Shown: positions 8,065 to 20,430 of the stretch, in pieces
Numbering within the stretch: the first letter of the stretch is position 1
Layout of the letters: every line of letters starts with the position of its first letter
Origin: Sulfurisphaera javensis
Lineage (GTDB): Archaea > Thermoproteota > Thermoprotei_A > Sulfolobales > Sulfolobaceae
Reading direction: 5' to 3'
NCBI RefSeq assembly: GCF_041154675.1
Contig: NZ_AP031322.1
Location: 1 to 64,000, forward strand
Length of the DNA stretch: 64,000 bases
Position numbers and translations under genes: made by a program
The notes under the pieces: model-generated
The model's input: only the letters and a program-made list of their open reading frames with translations
Told to the model about the DNA's origin: nothing
Databases searched by the model: none

Positions 8065-10517
8065 CTCTTTCTCAGCAACGATCTTACCTTCAACTTTTTT
8101 GCCATCACAAACTATCTCCTTTACTTTCTTTCCATTGACTTCAATTTCTTCAACCTCAATTTTTCCTTCGATTAGCTGAATTCTCAATTCTTTTCCCGTG
8201 AAAATGGCCTTTCCCCAGAAGTCCGGTAAAAGTATTATCCATTCAATTTCATTAACCGGATCAAATGATAATTTTTTCCCATCAAATCTTATTCCAAAAT
8301 ATGCTGGAATTATCAGAAGAGAAGATAAAGGTCTGGAATAGTGTGCTCCCCATTCCCAATGGTTCCAGAAATTGCCAGCTAAAGCATATCTATCATATAC
8401 TTCTTTAAGAACTTTCTTAGCTTCATCTATCATCTTTTCGTAAATTAAATGAGAAGCTAAGTAGAACTCTACACCACTCCATGGAGTATCTTGCTGAATG
8501 CTTGCCTTAATCTTTAAAGGATTCTCATATTCTCTTCCAAAAGGTCTATAATTATCTGGATAAGCACCATTAATTGTCCCCTCTCCTTCCTTAAGATTAT
8601 ATCTTATTATGGAGTTTAAGACTTTCTTAACAGTTTCCTTATCTAATAGATTATCATTAAGAAGAGTCAGATAGAACTCTCCAAGGAGTTGTGAAGCATT
8701 TGAAGCTTTATCTCTAAACCCAGAAACTGGATCGTACCAATTATCAAAATACTCTCCGTTCCATAAAAGTTCTTTATAGAGATATAATAAGTCTTTGACA
8801 TCATAACCTAATAACTTTAATGCAACTATTCCCAAAAATGACGTAAATGAGGAAATGCCTATGTTAGTCCAATCATCAAATGTGTTTACACTCATTGGCA
8901 AGGACTCCATATTTACGATTGAACTAATAAACCACGGGTTATTAAATAACCAAGAATTTTCATCAATTTTTAAGTAATTTTGAATTTGCCAGACATATTC
9001 ATGACCAGCAGGAAGTCTACTGTAAATTAAGCCTTTATATGAGTGAGTTCTTAGTACACTATTCATTGCTTCTTTAGCTATTGGTTCTAAAGTTTTTTTT
9101 TAAACACTTCATCCCTAGTGTAGGTCGAAACATAAGCCCACATTAATACAAACTCCGGATTTAGATCATTTCTGCCATATTCATCAACAATTCCTCTAGT
9201 TATGAAGTGCGGTATTCTTCCTTTAGGATCTTTTCCAGTCTCCCTCACAACCTCTTTAACGGTTTTTAACAACTTCTCGTAAGAAGAAAGAATTGAAGGA
9301 TCTTTACTTAGTTTTTCAACATATTTCTCCTTATTTTCTGGAATAGTCAATGAATATAAAATATAATAGGGAGAACTATCAGACAGTATATTTTCAGAAG
9401 CTTTTATTAAGATGTTTTTAGCTAATGAGGGAAAAAGTGAAGTTAATACTGGCATGAAGTAAGTTATTACATCAATTGTGTTAAACGCACCATTTACTGG
9501 GCCATCAGTATAAGGATGTTCCCCAACTCTCCTTTCGTCTGAAGCATTATAATATCCTTCCCATATGTAAAAGTCACCTTCCTTTGATAACCATGTTGCT
9601 TTTTGTAAAGTAGTTAATTGGGAACCAGCTAAATCAGCAATCCATTCCTCAACCCCTTTAGGGTGATAAAGTAAATCATGAAAAGTTTCTGTTTGCCTCT
9701 TTAGATAATCGTAGTTCTCCTCAACGTAATTAATTACATCAATGCAATTAGAGAAGTAATTCTCATAATAATGACCTATTTTCTTACCCCTAAAGTTCAA
9801 ATGATTTTGGAAGTACCAGGCTAAAATAAATTTATTCCCTTCTGTAGTGATAATTCCCCATTTTTCACCCTCATTTCCAGAAATGTAACCTTTCTCTCTG
9901 AGCTCATTCCACTCTTTATAAGACGGGAAACTGTTTAACTTGGCAAAAATTGGTTTTTCAGCCTTAATACAAAGATTTCCATTATATCTAGGGTCTTTAG
10001 GGTCTGTTTCGCCAGAGAAATACAAAACATCTCCCTTAAATTCAATTCTTCCATTTTCGAATGGATTCTTAATTCCAATAATGTAAGTAGCTCTGGTGTC
10101 ATACTCAAATATTGCAACTGGCAATGATGAGTTTTTTAGGTCATGAGGAATGAAAGGAGAGAAAGCCTCAAGCTTTATTTCAAAATCATCTTTAAAAGTT
10201 AAGTAAGCTATTGGTGGTTCTCCTACATATTCTATTTCTTTAACTGGTCTTACCCATGGGGCTGTATAAGGACTTGCACCATAATAGTAATCATAAGCTT
10301 GAAGAATTCTAACCTTTCCTTGATATTTAATTGCAGTAAAGAAATCGTATTGAGTTAAATAATACGTTTTCCTTATGTCTAATCTCTCTGTAAAACCGCC
10401 ATTATTAAAGATTGTCCAGTCATAAAGTCTTCCGTCTGCCCTTATTTCTATTGAACCAGTACCTAAACCTCCTAATACTACTCCAGAGTCTAGTGAATAA
10501 GAATATTTATATTTCAT
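8044..10517 (-). CDS. GH116 glycosidase split by a -1 frameshift at an A9 run
   Basis: Two frames together make one GH116 (GBA2-like beta-glucosidase/xylosidase) enzyme. The first (10517-9087, 476 codons) holds the N-terminal beta domain and the predicted nucleophile Glu320 (YIWEGYY). The second (open from before 9066 to 8044, 340 codons from its first ATG) holds the acid/base segment NTFDDW. They meet at nine consecutive A (9093-9101 on the reported strand as T9), read TTT-AAA-AAA-AAA-CTT-TAG. A -1 slip there gives about 824 residues and restores the family sequence (KKTLEPIAKEAMNS). Neither half alone has both catalytic residues. S. solfataricus alpha-fucosidase is a known case of -1 frameshifting at an A-rich heptamer; sequencing error or a true null allele remain possible. 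Confidence 0.85.
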
Positions 10518-10768
10518 GATATGAGATACAAAATACTCATTAATTTAATTTACGATAATGAAGTGACAATTTCTTTTTTCTGATAAAATATAAGGAATTA
10601 ACGAAATTTATCGTAATGTATATAGAAAGTTAAAAGATTTCTTGAAAGATCTACTGATGAAATAAGTTAAGAGGAGGAGGGAAGTTAAAAAAGTACAAGT
10701 GAAGACATCATATAAAGAGAAATGACAAAGATATACTCTTTGTAAAACCAAAAAGCCATAAGTTTTAT

Positions 10769-12700
10769 TTATTGAGCCTCATTTCTTACCGAGTTAACAA
10801 GTTTAATTGCATATTTTATAAACCATGGAGAGACACTTCCAATATAGTACGGTAAACCAACTTTTTTACCAGTTATTGCATCAATTCTCGAACTTTGATT
10901 CCATACACCTAAACTCTTTATAGTTTCCCACTCTCTCTTCGCAATTTCTAGTCCTTCTTCTTTTAATCCCTTTAAAATCATGTGAGCTGAAACAGCGAAA
11001 GCTACTCTTGACCAACAACTCCTCATTTGGTCTGTTTCTGTGTCTATACTTCCATCTGGATTAACTGAGTTAACTAAGCAATATTTAGAAGCCTTGTAGT
11101 TCAACTCATATATACTCTTTAATGCAGAAATTATTTTCTCTTCATCAGCTATTGGTTCTAAACTAAGTAACTCACACCAAAATTGTCCTAGTAACTGGGA
11201 GGACATACAACTTTCCTTTTTTGTATTTGAAGATTTCCATGCAATGAAGTATTTTCCGTTAAAGAGAGAATTATATGTCTCCATTCCTTTCCTTAAACAA
11301 TCCTCATAATTAGAAGAGTCTTTCCCTAAAATCTTAGAGGCTGAAATAAAAGCTCTTAATGCACAAAGGAACATTGAGGCTACATAAGAGGAAGCACCAA
11401 ACATATAAGTACCGTCATAGGAATTATCTAATCCTCCTTTACTGTCTGGAATACAGTCCTTGTCTTTATCTAGAGAAAGCAAATAATCAATAGCCTCTTT
11501 CATTTTCTCATAGTTCCTCTTTAGAAAATCAAGGTCGTTTGTGAATTTGTAATCTCTATACATCATTAAAACCCAGGTTGATGCTAAATCTGTCCATGGA
11601 TAATTAGAAGATGCACCATAGATTGGTGATTCAATACTTTCCTCTCCAAGATCATGTGGTACTTCACCATTCCTCAAAAACAAACCAAAGTACTCATCCA
11701 TTTTCTTCACTAAATCTGGGTATAATTCAAGTAAAGCAAATGATACAGCATCGTAAGTCATGGTACCAATAGTGTTCATTAGAAGAGTAACCTCTGGATC
11801 TTCATAAACTGCAAATCTGCCATCTTTGGTTAACCAACTGTAAGTTAAAACGTAAAGACCATCACGATAAACTTCATTTATCCAACTATCTTCATCTTCA
11901 AGTTCAGGTTTTAAATCGTTTAATAAAACGTATTCTGCAACCTCATAAGAGTTGTTAAACCAATTTTCATAATAGTGACCATAGGGATAATTATAAGGTC
12001 TACCATTAAAGTACCATGAAAGAATAAATTTTTCTTCACCATGAACCTCTTTCCATACAATGCCAGCAATTTCTTCCCTTGCGTAAGGTTCGATTTTATA
12101 ATAATCACTTTCCCTTAGTTCAAGAAGTGGAGTGATATCTTCAGTCATTCCCTTTCTTGATGGTCTAAGATAGCTATAGCCAGCAAAAACTTTACAACCT
12201 ATACATCCTAAAAACATATTACCATAAGCTGGGTCTTGTTGTAAAGCTTTTTCGTTTGTAAAAAGTACCCCATTAATTTTCCTCTTTATTGCATAATTCT
12301 CTCTACCTTCTCTTCTACTTCCTACTAAGTTTGGAAAAGAAATAGCAAATACTCCTTCTCCTTTTACATGGAATACAATAGCAGGTAATGACGAGTCTTT
12401 AAGACTTTTATTTATGATTGAGAAAACTGTAACTGTAGTGTTTACCTCTGGTATTTCATAAGTAATTATTGGGAATTTCTCCTTTGAAATTATCTTCTTA
12501 ACTTTTCTGTATTCTGGTGGGTTTTCAATGTTTTTACCAGGGTTAGTTTGAAGGAAAATTCCATCTTTAACAATATGAAATCCTCTTATTGACCTTCTTG
12601 GATTACTCCAATTATTCATTATTGTGACATTATCAATTGTTAAATCTGGAAAGAATTCAATTTTCCCAGTACCGATACTACCAATTGGGATGCCGTTCAT
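10769..12700 (-). CDS. GH116 beta-glycosidase
   Basis: Intact GH116 enzyme of 643 residues, close in length to S. solfataricus SSO1353 (beta-glucosidase/beta-xylosidase). The N-terminal GIPIGSIGTGKIE motif opens the beta domain, followed by an (alpha/alpha)6 barrel. Predicted nucleophile is Glu300 (FAVYEDPE) and acid/base Asp429 (NSYDGTY). The spacing of 129 matches the 127 of SSO1353 (Glu335/Asp462). No signal peptide, so probably intracellular, acting on imported beta-glucosides, xylosides or GlcNAc-sides; the exact sugar cannot be read from sequence. A paralogue lies immediately downstream. Confidence 0.88.
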   Translation of the reverse strand: MNGIPIGSIGTGKIEFFPDLTIDNVTIMNNWSNPRRSIRGFHIVKDGIFLQTNPGKNIENPPEYRKVKKIISKEKFPIITYEIPEVNTTVTVFSIINKSLKDSSLPAIVFHVKGEGVFAISFPNLVGSRREGRENYAIKRKINGVLFTNEKALQQDPAYGNMFLGCIGCKVFAGYSYLRPSRKGMTEDITPLLELRESDYYKIEPYAREEIAGIVWKEVHGEEKFILSWYFNGRPYNYPYGHYYENWFNNSYEVAEYVLLNDLKPELEDEDSWINEVYRDGLYVLTYSWLTKDGRFAVYEDPEVTLLMNTIGTMTYDAVSFALLELYPDLVKKMDEYFGLFLRNGEVPHDLGEESIESPIYGASSNYPWTDLASTWVLMMYRDYKFTNDLDFLKRNYEKMKEAIDYLLSLDKDKDCIPDSKGGLDNSYDGTYMFGASSYVASMFLCALRAFISASKILGKDSSNYEDCLRKGMETYNSLFNGKYFIAWKSSNTKKESCMSSQLLGQFWCELLSLEPIADEEKIISALKSIYELNYKASKYCLVNSVNPDGSIDTETDQMRSCWSRVAFAVSAHMILKGLKEEGLEIAKREWETIKSLGVWNQSSRIDAITGKKVGLPYYIGSVSPWFIKYAIKLVNSVRNEAQ

Positions 12701-13569
12701 ATAATAAAGAATTCTTTTTAGATATATTTAAATATTTTAATTTACTATAACAATAGAATTCTAATTATTTTCTGTGATGAGTGAAGTAAAATTATAATAT
12801 ATTCTAGAAATTTTAATCAAAAATTTTTCTGGTTTTTAAATGCATAATTCTTATATATGTATGGAATATTATATTATATTATATTCTTCAATAAAAATAG
12901 ATTCTAGGAATATATTAAATATTTAGTTATAGAGATATAAAGATACAGGATTGTCTGTCTAAATTATGAGTTTAAAGTTCAATTAAATTTATACTCATAG
13001 TATATGAGTTAAAACTTAGCTTAGAAAATTTTTGTAGAAAAGTTTTTTATTAAAATAAGGAATATATCTTAGAGGTGTTAATTAAACCATGAAAAATAAA
13101 TATAAATTATTTACAATAGCAACTGTTTTAATTTTCTTATAATTAAAACCAAAAATTGTTATATCACCCTTAAATGTAAGTAACTACACTTTAATTCTTA
13201 CAATTCCAGTAAATGCAATAAACCTTAATGAACCTATAAACGCTTTATCACAATCATTGAATATTGAAATTAATTATATAGAATTATATCTAACATTCTT
13301 AGAACCTAATGGTTTTGGAATTAGCACATCAGTAATAATTCCACCTTATACTATACCTACTCAGGAACAAGTATATGGATAATAGGAGAGTGAGAATTTT
13401 GACAAAAGGTATTACATAGATTTTTTTTAAAAGATTATAACTCATCATTATATATTTCTCAGTTTTTAGCATAAACCAAAATAATTTTGTTCTTGGTTCA
13501 ACTAAGTTTAAATTTTATTGGCACGTTTCCCTATTAATCATTTTTAGTCTTTCCTTCATACAATACATT
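12701..13569. other. Long spacer with one decayed reading frame
   Basis: About 870 bases of very AT-rich DNA between divergent glycosidase-island genes. Apart from the broken secreted-protein frame at 13089-13383 I see no gene, RNA or clear repeat. A TATA-like AAGTTTAAATTTTA near 13505-13518 may serve the amidohydrolase at 13570. Confidence 0.5.
13089..13383 (+). pseudogene. Broken secreted-protein gene (N-terminal fragment)
   Basis: The frame from the ATG at 13089 encodes a signal-peptide-like start (MKNKYKLFTIATVLIF), hits TAA at codon 18, then stays open for about 80 codons with normal amino-acid content (LILTIPVNAINLNEP...) before TAA-TAG near 13380. It resembles the N-terminal part of an extracellular protein, perhaps a second binding protein, but too little remains to name the family. 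Confidence 0.5.
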
Positions 13570-14754
13570 ATGAAGTTAGTTTTAACTGGTAAAGTGTTTG
13601 ATGGAGAGAAAATAATTGAAAAGGGAAGCGTTATTATTGAAGAAGATAAAATAATTGACGTTGTTGAAGGTGAAGAAAAAGGAGACAGAGTTATTAAAGG
13701 AAACTTTATCTTACCCGGACTAATTGATACTCATGTACACTTCTTTGGAGTTGAAGATGATAACGTTCTTTCTTGGAACTTAGTAAATGAAATTGATGCA
13801 GCAATAAGAAGCACTAGAGATATGGAAAAACTCTTACGTTCAGGTTTTACTACTGTTAGAGATTTGGGTAGTAAAGTTGCAGTTAATTTATCTAAATTAC
13901 AAAGGAGAGGAGAAATAATTGGACCAACAGTAATAGCCTCTGGTTACTCTTTAGCTATTACTGGAGGTGATGATGATCCTAAAGACTTACCATTAGACAT
14001 TGCACAAAGACTTTCCTATTCATTTTACTGTGATTCCCCTTACGAGTGCAGAAAAGCTGTTAGAATGGCAATTAGACAAGGGGCTAGTGTGATAAAAGTT
14101 TATGCTTCTGGAGCTTTTTCTCAAGGTGAAATTATATTACCAGGATTTAGTCTAGACGAATTAAAGGCAATTGTTGATGAGTCTCATAGGGCTGGGTTAA
14201 AAGTAGCATCTCACGCCTATGGAAAAGAAGCTATAATGAACTCAATCTTAGCTGGTGTAGATACAATAGAACATGGTCTTGGTTTAGATGATGAAACTGC
14301 ATCAATGATAAAAGAAAAGGGAATTTGTTATATTCCTACTCTTTCAGCTTATGAAATTGATTTTCCAGTTCCAAAGGAAGTTAGAAAATATAGGGAAGAA
14401 TTAGTAAAGAGACATTTTAATGAAGATATGAGAATTGCTGTATCTAAGGGACTTAAAATTGCAACTGGAACAGATTATGTTGGTTCTAAACAAAGACCTC
14501 ATGGCAAAAACTATAGAGAATTGGTTCTTCTTTCTAGATATATGAATCATATTGAAGTGCTAAAATCTGCAACATCTATCGCTGGTGAATGTTTAGGATT
14601 GAACGTTGGAAAATTAAAACGTGGTTATACAGCTGATATAATTGTTGTTAAGGATGATCCAACAGTTTCAATAGAAAACCTTTCTCCTTCGAACATCATA
14701 TACGTTATTAAGGAAGGGAAAGTATATAGAGGATATGGAAATTATGAAGAATAA
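13570..14754 (+). CDS. Metal-dependent amidohydrolase (imidazolonepropionase/prolidase-like)
   Basis: Cytoplasmic hydrolase of the amidohydrolase superfamily (394 aa). Metal-binding motifs of the TIM barrel are visible: HVHFFG near residue 56, a lysine in VIKVYASG (the usual carbamylated position), [12 protein letters not shown] and the late aspartate in ATGTDY. The flanking small beta domain ([16 protein letters not shown]) and C-terminal [10 protein letters not shown] are also typical. Members hydrolyse cyclic amides, Xaa-Pro dipeptides or related C-N bonds; I cannot choose the substrate. It is followed 29 bases later by the GH31 gene on the same strand. Confidence 0.85.
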   Translation: MKLVLTGKVFDGEKIIEKGSVIIEEDKIIDVVEGEEKGDRVIKGNFILPGLIDTHVHFFGVEDDNVLSWNLVNEIDAAIRSTRDMEKLLRSGFTTVRDLGSKVAVNLSKLQRRGEIIGPTVIASGYSLAITGGDDDPKDLPLDIAQRLSYSFYCDSPYECRKAVRMAIRQGASVIKVYASGAFSQGEIILPGFSLDELKAIVDESHRAGLKVASHAYGKEAIMNSILAGVDTIEHGLGLDDETASMIKEKGICYIPTLSAYEIDFPVPKEVRKYREELVKRHFNEDMRIAVSKGLKIATGTDYVGSKQRPHGKNYRELVLLSRYMNHIEVLKSATSIAGECLGLNVGKLKRGYTADIIVVKDDPTVSIENLSPSNIIYVIKEGKVYRGYGNYEE

Positions 14755-14783
14755 TCTTATTTTCCTTTATTTTCATTTCCTTT

Positions 14784-16763
14784 ATGCAAGTTGAAGAAAA
14801 GGATGGAATTTATAGGATAAGAATAAACAATCCTTTACCTCCAGTAGAATTTAACTTCCAAGGGGTTAATTCATCAAAATCGTTACACGACTTTAATCTT
14901 ACGATCGAAGAGAAAGAGAATTCATTGATAATTTCAAAACCCCTAGAGTTAGAAGAGCATATAGTTGGTTTAGGTGAAAAAGCTGTTGAACTTGATAGAA
15001 GAAGATTTAGATTTAGAATGTGTAATATTGATGCTGGAAAATACTTCAAGTTTTCTGATCCCTTGTATATAAACATACCTTTCTTCATTTCTGTATACAA
15101 AGGTAAAGCAACGGGATATTTTATTAATTCAGCATCATGTGATTTAGTAATTGACATTGGTGTATCAGATTATTCAAAGATAAAGATCTTCGTACCTCAT
15201 AGGGATGTTGAACTTTTTATCTTTGAAGGTCCAACTATTGAGAAAGTCTTAGAAAGATATACTGACGTTACTGGTAAACCTTATTTAATGCCAGAATGGG
15301 CTTTAGGTTATATGATATCTAGATACTCTTACTATCCACAAGATTATATTATAAAACTTGTAGACTTAATGAAAGAGTTTAGAGTAACAGCTGTATTCTT
15401 AGATATTGACTTCATGGATTCATTTAAACTATTCACATGGGATAAAGAGAAGTTCCCTGACCCTCAGAAGTTCATTGAAGAACTACATAAACGTGGAGTT
15501 AAATTAATTACAATAGTGGATCATAGTGTTAGGGCTGATCAAAAATATCCCATTTTTATTTCTGGTTTAGGTAAGTTCTGTGAAACTGGTAAGGGTGAAT
15601 TGTTTGTAGGAAAATTATGGCCTGGTAACACTGTTTATCCAGACTTCTTTAAAGAAGAAACTAGGAAATGGTGGAGTGAATTAATTTACAATTGGTTAAA
15701 ACAAGGAGTTGATGGTATTTGGTTAGATATGAATGAACCGACAGACTTTACAACTTACGATACTTATTACGAAATTCTTAACCAACTTCATGCCACTATG
15801 AAAGATGAAAGACTTTTACTTACCTTTCCCCCTAATGTAGTTCATGAATATAAGGGTAAAAAAGTCCCTCATTTGATGATTAGGAATGCTTACCCACTTT
15901 ATGAAGCTATGGCAACTTTTGAAGGTTTTAAGGATAAGGAACCATTTATTCTCTCTAGGTCCGGTTATGCTGGAATACAAAAGTATGCTTGTGTTTGGAC
16001 TGGGGATAATACTCCTTCGTGGGATGATTTAAAACTACAGCTACAGTTAGTCTTAGGTTTATCTATTTCCGGTGTGTCATGTGTTGGTATTGATATTGGT
16101 GCTTTTCAAGGAAGAGGTAGTAGGGATATTGACAATTCTCCAGAACTTTTAGTTAAATATTTTGGTATTGCTTTATTCTTTCCCTTTTTTAGAACTCATA
16201 AGGCAACTAATGGAATTGATACTGAACCTATTTTCTTACCTTCATACTATAGAGAAAAAATGAAAAAAATAATTGACACTAGGTATAAGTTTTTACCTTA
16301 CCTATATTCTTTAGCTATTGAATCTCATGAAACTGGACATCCAATAATTAGACCATTATTTTATGATTTCCAGGAAGATGAAAACACATATAGAATTGAA
16401 GATGAATATATGGTTGGTAAGTTCCTACTTTATGCTCCAATAATAACCCCAACAGAAAGAAGGCTAGTTTATTTACCTAGTGGAAGGTGGATGGAATTTT
16501 GGACCAAAGAAATCTTTGAAGGGAATAGTTGGATAAATTCTTCATCAGACTTACCAATATACATTAGGGAAGGAAGTATAATACCACTTGAAAATAACGA
16601 TATTTTAACGTTTGGAAATTACGGAAAGTTCAAATACAATAATGTTTTCATTGAGAGAGAAGGAAACTTACTAAAGTTATCTAAACCCTTCTTCGTTAGA
16701 AAAATAATTACAGAGAAAAAAGAAATTGAAGTAAATAAGGAACTAACTTCAATAGACCTTTAA
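14784..16763 (+). CDS. malA: GH31 alpha-glucosidase (MalA-like)
   Basis: Family 31 retaining alpha-glycosidase (659 aa), predicted cytoplasmic. The nucleophile segment is GIWLDMNEP (Asp315) and the acid/base segment [10 protein letters not shown] (Asp408). The WLDMNEP signature matches alpha-glucosidases such as S. solfataricus MalA (693 aa) better than alpha-xylosidases. It lacks some N-terminal residues relative to MalA. It would release glucose from maltose-type oligosaccharides. The 3' end overlaps the convergent alpha-mannosidase gene by 15 bases. Confidence 0.88.
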   Translation: MQVEEKDGIYRIRINNPLPPVEFNFQGVNSSKSLHDFNLTIEEKENSLIISKPLELEEHIVGLGEKAVELDRRRFRFRMCNIDAGKYFKFSDPLYINIPFFISVYKGKATGYFINSASCDLVIDIGVSDYSKIKIFVPHRDVELFIFEGPTIEKVLERYTDVTGKPYLMPEWALGYMISRYSYYPQDYIIKLVDLMKEFRVTAVFLDIDFMDSFKLFTWDKEKFPDPQKFIEELHKRGVKLITIVDHSVRADQKYPIFISGLGKFCETGKGELFVGKLWPGNTVYPDFFKEETRKWWSELIYNWLKQGVDGIWLDMNEPTDFTTYDTYYEILNQLHATMKDERLLLTFPPNVVHEYKGKKVPHLMIRNAYPLYEAMATFEGFKDKEPFILSRSGYAGIQKYACVWTGDNTPSWDDLKLQLQLVLGLSISGVSCVGIDIGAFQGRGSRDIDNSPELLVKYFGIALFFPFFRTHKATNGIDTEPIFLPSYYREKMKKIIDTRYKFLPYLYSLAIESHETGHPIIRPLFYDFQEDENTYRIEDEYMVGKFLLYAPIITPTERRLVYLPSGRWMEFWTKEIFEGNSWINSSSDLPIYIREGSIIPLENNDILTFGNYGKFKYNNVFIEREGNLLKLSKPFFVRKIITEKKEIEVNKELTSIDL

Positions 16764-19559
16764 CGTTAGTATCTCATAATTTTTATAACTAAACTCCACT
16801 TTATTCTTTTTTACTATCATCTCCCTTTCTACTTCCTCATCCTCAATTATGTTAGTTGATATTACTTTTGAAGGATTAAACCATAAGGTTAATTCACCTT
16901 TACCCTTACTGTTAAGAACGTTATAAAGTCTAATTATTATACCTTTATTATCTTCTGAAAGTTTTAATGTCTCTAAAATTAGTCCCTTTCCTTTAAGAGA
17001 GATAAAGCTTTTACTTTCTTTCAATTTTCCTTTTGTAACAATTAAGGGAATATTTAACTCATAACCAAGTTTGTAAATCTCACTTTCTTTCCAATCATCT
17101 TTATGAGGAATGATATAAATATTTACTTCATTCTCTTCAGAATCAGTTTCATAATCTGGGAAAATTGGAGTTTTAGATATTGTAACTCCTATGTCACCCC
17201 TTTCAACACTTACACCATACTTACCATCAGTAACTATTCCAACACCATAATTATCCTCTGATATATCTAACCATTTCTGGAACGGAACCTCAAACCTTGC
17301 TTTCTCCCATGAAGTGTTTTTAATAGTACTTCTTTTTAATACTCCATATGGAATCTCGAACACAGCCTCATTAGCATTTAAATTTGTCTTAACCCAGAAC
17401 TTTAACAAAAGTTCTCTATCTGGAATCTTAGTCATTAATTTAACGTTTATCATTTTCTTTTCAGCATAAAGGCATATTTCCTCTATCACATCAGATTTCC
17501 TAAAATTGAAGGTAAAAGTAATACAACTCTTTATTTTATCCCTTGTAACAGTGTAAGATTTTGCTTTCAATTCAAACTCAGTCTCCTTATACGAAGGCTC
17601 TATATCCCAAGCATCAGCCCAACCTGGTATACTTTCATAAAATGAAAGCTTACTTCTCTCTCTCAAAACTTCCCTTCCTTCCTCTTTATCGTAAATTGAA
17701 ATAATATGTCCCTCTTTATCTAGCTTTACTAATAACTTTGAGTTCTCTAAAGTTAGTCCCTCTACTTTAACTTCATCCTTAACCTCTTCCTCTTTACAGG
17801 GTGAAAAGCCTAATGGAGGAACTTTTACTTTGATTAATTTCCCATTAATATTAACAAAATCTTCCCTTTCCCATGATAGAGAGTTAAAGACTAAACATTC
17901 ATCTCCATCTCCAACAAGCTTTTTAATACTTTCCATTGTAATTTTTTCGCTTTCTTTTATAACATATTCTAACTCTGGATAAACGGTTTTGTAAACTTCA
18001 TTTATTGCTGAACCGGGCAAAACGTCATGAAATTCATTCTTTAAGAGTATTTTCCAAAGTGATTGAATCTTCTCTTTATCATAATTTCCAGCAATGGTTG
18101 ACCAAATCTCAGCTTCCCTTAATGAGATTTCAGCTCTTCTGTGTAAGTATTTCATTCTTGAATGGGAAGTTAAAACACCTCTGTGAGTCTCTAAGTAAAG
18201 TTCACCTACCCATTCTTCCTTAGGATTAGCTTCAAAAGGAAAACCATCTTTTATTTTAGGAACAAAGGGGAGATTGTCAAATATCTTTTTCTTTATTAAC
18301 ATTTCTTCAGTTGGTCCTCCTCCTCCATCACCATAACCATAAGCATAAAGCATTGGTTGATCTTTATCTTTCCAGTTATTCCATTGTTCCATTAAGCTAT
18401 CTATTGTAAAAGTTGAATTATACCCTCCTCCACCATTACCAAATGCTATTGCTTTTAATGAAGAACCATCAATTCCTACCCAGTTAAAAAGAGAATAAGG
18501 GAATTTGTTTGTGTCATTCCAAAATACTTTGTGAGTTGCAAAGTATTTTATTTTACTCAGTCTAGCTATTTGTGGTAATTGTGCTGAGAAACCAAATGTA
18601 TCTGGTAACCAAAGTATTTCAGAGTATTTTCCAAAGTTCTCCTTGTAGAAGAGTTGAGAATAAAGAAGTTGTCTTGCAATAGACTCTCCAGAAGGTAAAT
18701 TAGCATCAAACTCAACCCAACCAGCACCTAATATCCATTTTCCTTCTTTTACTTTCTCCTTGATTTTTTCAAATAGAGAAGGATAGTCACTCTTTATCCA
18801 ATCATAATAAATAGCCATACTTTGCATAAAGACAAAATCATATTTTTCCATTAAAGAAAGGACTGTTGAGAACGTTCTAGCTATTTTTCTCCTAGTCTCA
18901 TCAAAGTTCCATAGCCATGCAGTATCTGTATGAGCATGACCAATAGCATATACTATTCCACGTTTGTAATTTAACTCTTTTAGCTTTTCCTTAAGGAAGT
19001 TTATTGCTTCTGTATAATCTGTTGTATATTCTTCCTTATTTGAGTAACCGTAGCTAAGCAAATAGGTAGGGAATTTATCATAAACCTTAGATGCTAAATA
19101 AAGTTGATCTGCAGACACACCTACAAATGGTACAAATTTAAGAGCTTCCGATAGAATTTTTAGAATCTCATCTCTTTCGAAATACTTTGATAATTCAAGG
19201 AGTGAAATACCATAAAGCCAGAAAATAAATGCTGAGTCATTTCTTACAAACTTATAAGGCGTTCCGTAACTTATTTCGACCCTTTCACCAAATGCTTTGA
19301 ACGGAGAAAACTCAGCTTCAATCTTTATTTCACCTTTTGGTAATGGGAAATAGTTATGGTAGCCGTCTAAAGAGAAATATGGCTTACTATTGAGTTTTAT
19401 TAACGCAGAACCAGAATAATCGGCAACTAACAAAAAAGAGTTATCGTCTTCATTATTTAATGAAATTGAATTGCCGTTCCAACTTAGTCTTTCAATTTTT
19501 GTAAATGAAGTTGCTAAAATGTATGATAATCTTTGGAAAATCTCTTTTTCGCTTCTCAT
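16749..19559 (-). CDS. GH38 alpha-mannosidase
   Basis: Zinc-dependent class II alpha-mannosidase (936 aa), similar in length to the S. solfataricus enzyme. The motif [13 protein letters not shown] places the zinc ligands at His210 and Asp212. [13 protein letters not shown] gives the nucleophile/zinc ligand Asp285. [11 protein letters not shown] and HDVLPGSAI (catalytic-domain end, zinc-ligand His region) follow, and the C-terminal third is the beta-sandwich. No signal peptide. In Sulfolobales such an enzyme can trim mannose from glycoproteins or imported glycans. Monocistronic as far as visible. Confidence 0.92.
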   Translation of the reverse strand: MRSEKEIFQRLSYILATSFTKIERLSWNGNSISLNNEDDNSFLLVADYSGSALIKLNSKPYFSLDGYHNYFPLPKGEIKIEAEFSPFKAFGERVEISYGTPYKFVRNDSAFIFWLYGISLLELSKYFERDEILKILSEALKFVPFVGVSADQLYLASKVYDKFPTYLLSYGYSNKEEYTTDYTEAINFLKEKLKELNYKRGIVYAIGHAHTDTAWLWNFDETRRKIARTFSTVLSLMEKYDFVFMQSMAIYYDWIKSDYPSLFEKIKEKVKEGKWILGAGWVEFDANLPSGESIARQLLYSQLFYKENFGKYSEILWLPDTFGFSAQLPQIARLSKIKYFATHKVFWNDTNKFPYSLFNWVGIDGSSLKAIAFGNGGGGYNSTFTIDSLMEQWNNWKDKDQPMLYAYGYGDGGGGPTEEMLIKKKIFDNLPFVPKIKDGFPFEANPKEEWVGELYLETHRGVLTSHSRMKYLHRRAEISLREAEIWSTIAGNYDKEKIQSLWKILLKNEFHDVLPGSAINEVYKTVYPELEYVIKESEKITMESIKKLVGDGDECLVFNSLSWEREDFVNINGKLIKVKVPPLGFSPCKEEEVKDEVKVEGLTLENSKLLVKLDKEGHIISIYDKEEGREVLRERSKLSFYESIPGWADAWDIEPSYKETEFELKAKSYTVTRDKIKSCITFTFNFRKSDVIEEICLYAEKKMINVKLMTKIPDRELLLKFWVKTNLNANEAVFEIPYGVLKRSTIKNTSWEKARFEVPFQKWLDISEDNYGVGIVTDGKYGVSVERGDIGVTISKTPIFPDYETDSEENEVNIYIIPHKDDWKESEIYKLGYELNIPLIVTKGKLKESKSFISLKGKGLILETLKLSEDNKGIIIRLYNVLNSKGKGELTLWFNPSKVISTNIIEDEEVEREMIVKKNKVEFSYKNYEILTLKVY

Positions 19560-19872
19560 AATGTAAAAGATGGTTAAAGGAATAAAAACGTTAGTATTAA
19601 TAGTAGCATTTTCAAGAAAGTGCTAAATAAAATGCTTAGGTTAATTGAAAATGCAGAGTACTCTGAGCTTGGAGATATAGTTAGAATTTCACTCCAGGAT
19701 TAGGGAAAAACTGATAGATTCTCCTATTATAATATCTACACTTGAGAAAGAGACTATTTTACTTGTTTCAATTAATGATAAGCTGTTTTTTATAACTTAG
19801 ACTCACAACATAAGGTCTTAATTTTTATTCAAAGACTTTCTTGTCGGATCTATTAATAATACATTAAAATAT

Positions 19873-20123
19873 TTGACTATTAGAAGAAAACCTTAGTTAG
19901 ATTAGATGATGCCTATAAGAGCTTAGTAAAGTTTTCGTTAAAGAAATATAGTAATGCTAAGCATATATCTGATGTTCTTAATGAATTGCTAAGAGAAGGT
20001 CTAAAAAGCAATAAGGAGACTAGAAAAGTTGAAATGAATATTATTGTAGAGGTTGAAAGTGCAGAGAAATTAACACCAGAAGAAATAGGGAGGTTAATAG
20101 ATGAAGTGAATAGCGGTGGTTGA
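19873..20123 (+). pseudogene. vapB: Decayed CopG-type VapB antitoxin gene
   Basis: From a TTG at 19873 the frame reads (M)TIRRK and then shifts by one base at a short A run near 19890. The next frame continues KTLVRLDDAYKSLVKF...EVNSGG to TGA at 20121-20123. This is a ribbon-helix-helix/VapB-like antitoxin of about 83 residues. One missing A explains the break, so it is either a frameshifted pseudogene or an assembly error. It overlaps the broken vapC that follows by 8 bases, the usual vapBC arrangement. Confidence 0.65.
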
Positions 20124-20430
20124 TACTAACGTACTAGTTTATGATTTTATATCAGATTCCCATGAAGAGGCAAAGAAGAAATTAAATGTTATTGAAAGAA
20201 TGGTCTTACGCTTTAACATATTAGTTAAATTTATTCTTATGGTAATAACAAAACTGAAAATATATAATCAGCTCGTAAAAGAGAAAGTTGAAGAAATCCT
20301 AAAGAATAGTGTCATTGTTAGAGTTCGCAAGGAAGATTTTATCGATTCTATCAACTTAAATATAAAAAATTAATGATTTCTTCTTGTTACCGTAGCTAAA
20401 AGATTAAATTTTCCTGTAATTTGGGTTTAG
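20116..20430 (+). pseudogene. vapC: Decayed VapC toxin gene (PIN domain)
   Basis: Starts with a PIN-domain N-terminus (VVDTNVLVYDF, with the first catalytic Asp), loses conservation after about residue 30, meets TAA-TGA at 20371-20376, then continues in the same frame with FLLVTVAKRLNFPVIWV, the C-terminal PIN region. Homology stops at about 20426, exactly where the convergent truncated DUF3800 gene ends. Two stop codons and the missing last acidic residue make it non-functional as a ribonuclease. Confidence 0.7.

Noticed and set aside
10630-10660. CTGATGA near 10655 as a C/D-box RNA
   Set aside because: No matching D box (CTGA) at suitable distance and no terminal stem.
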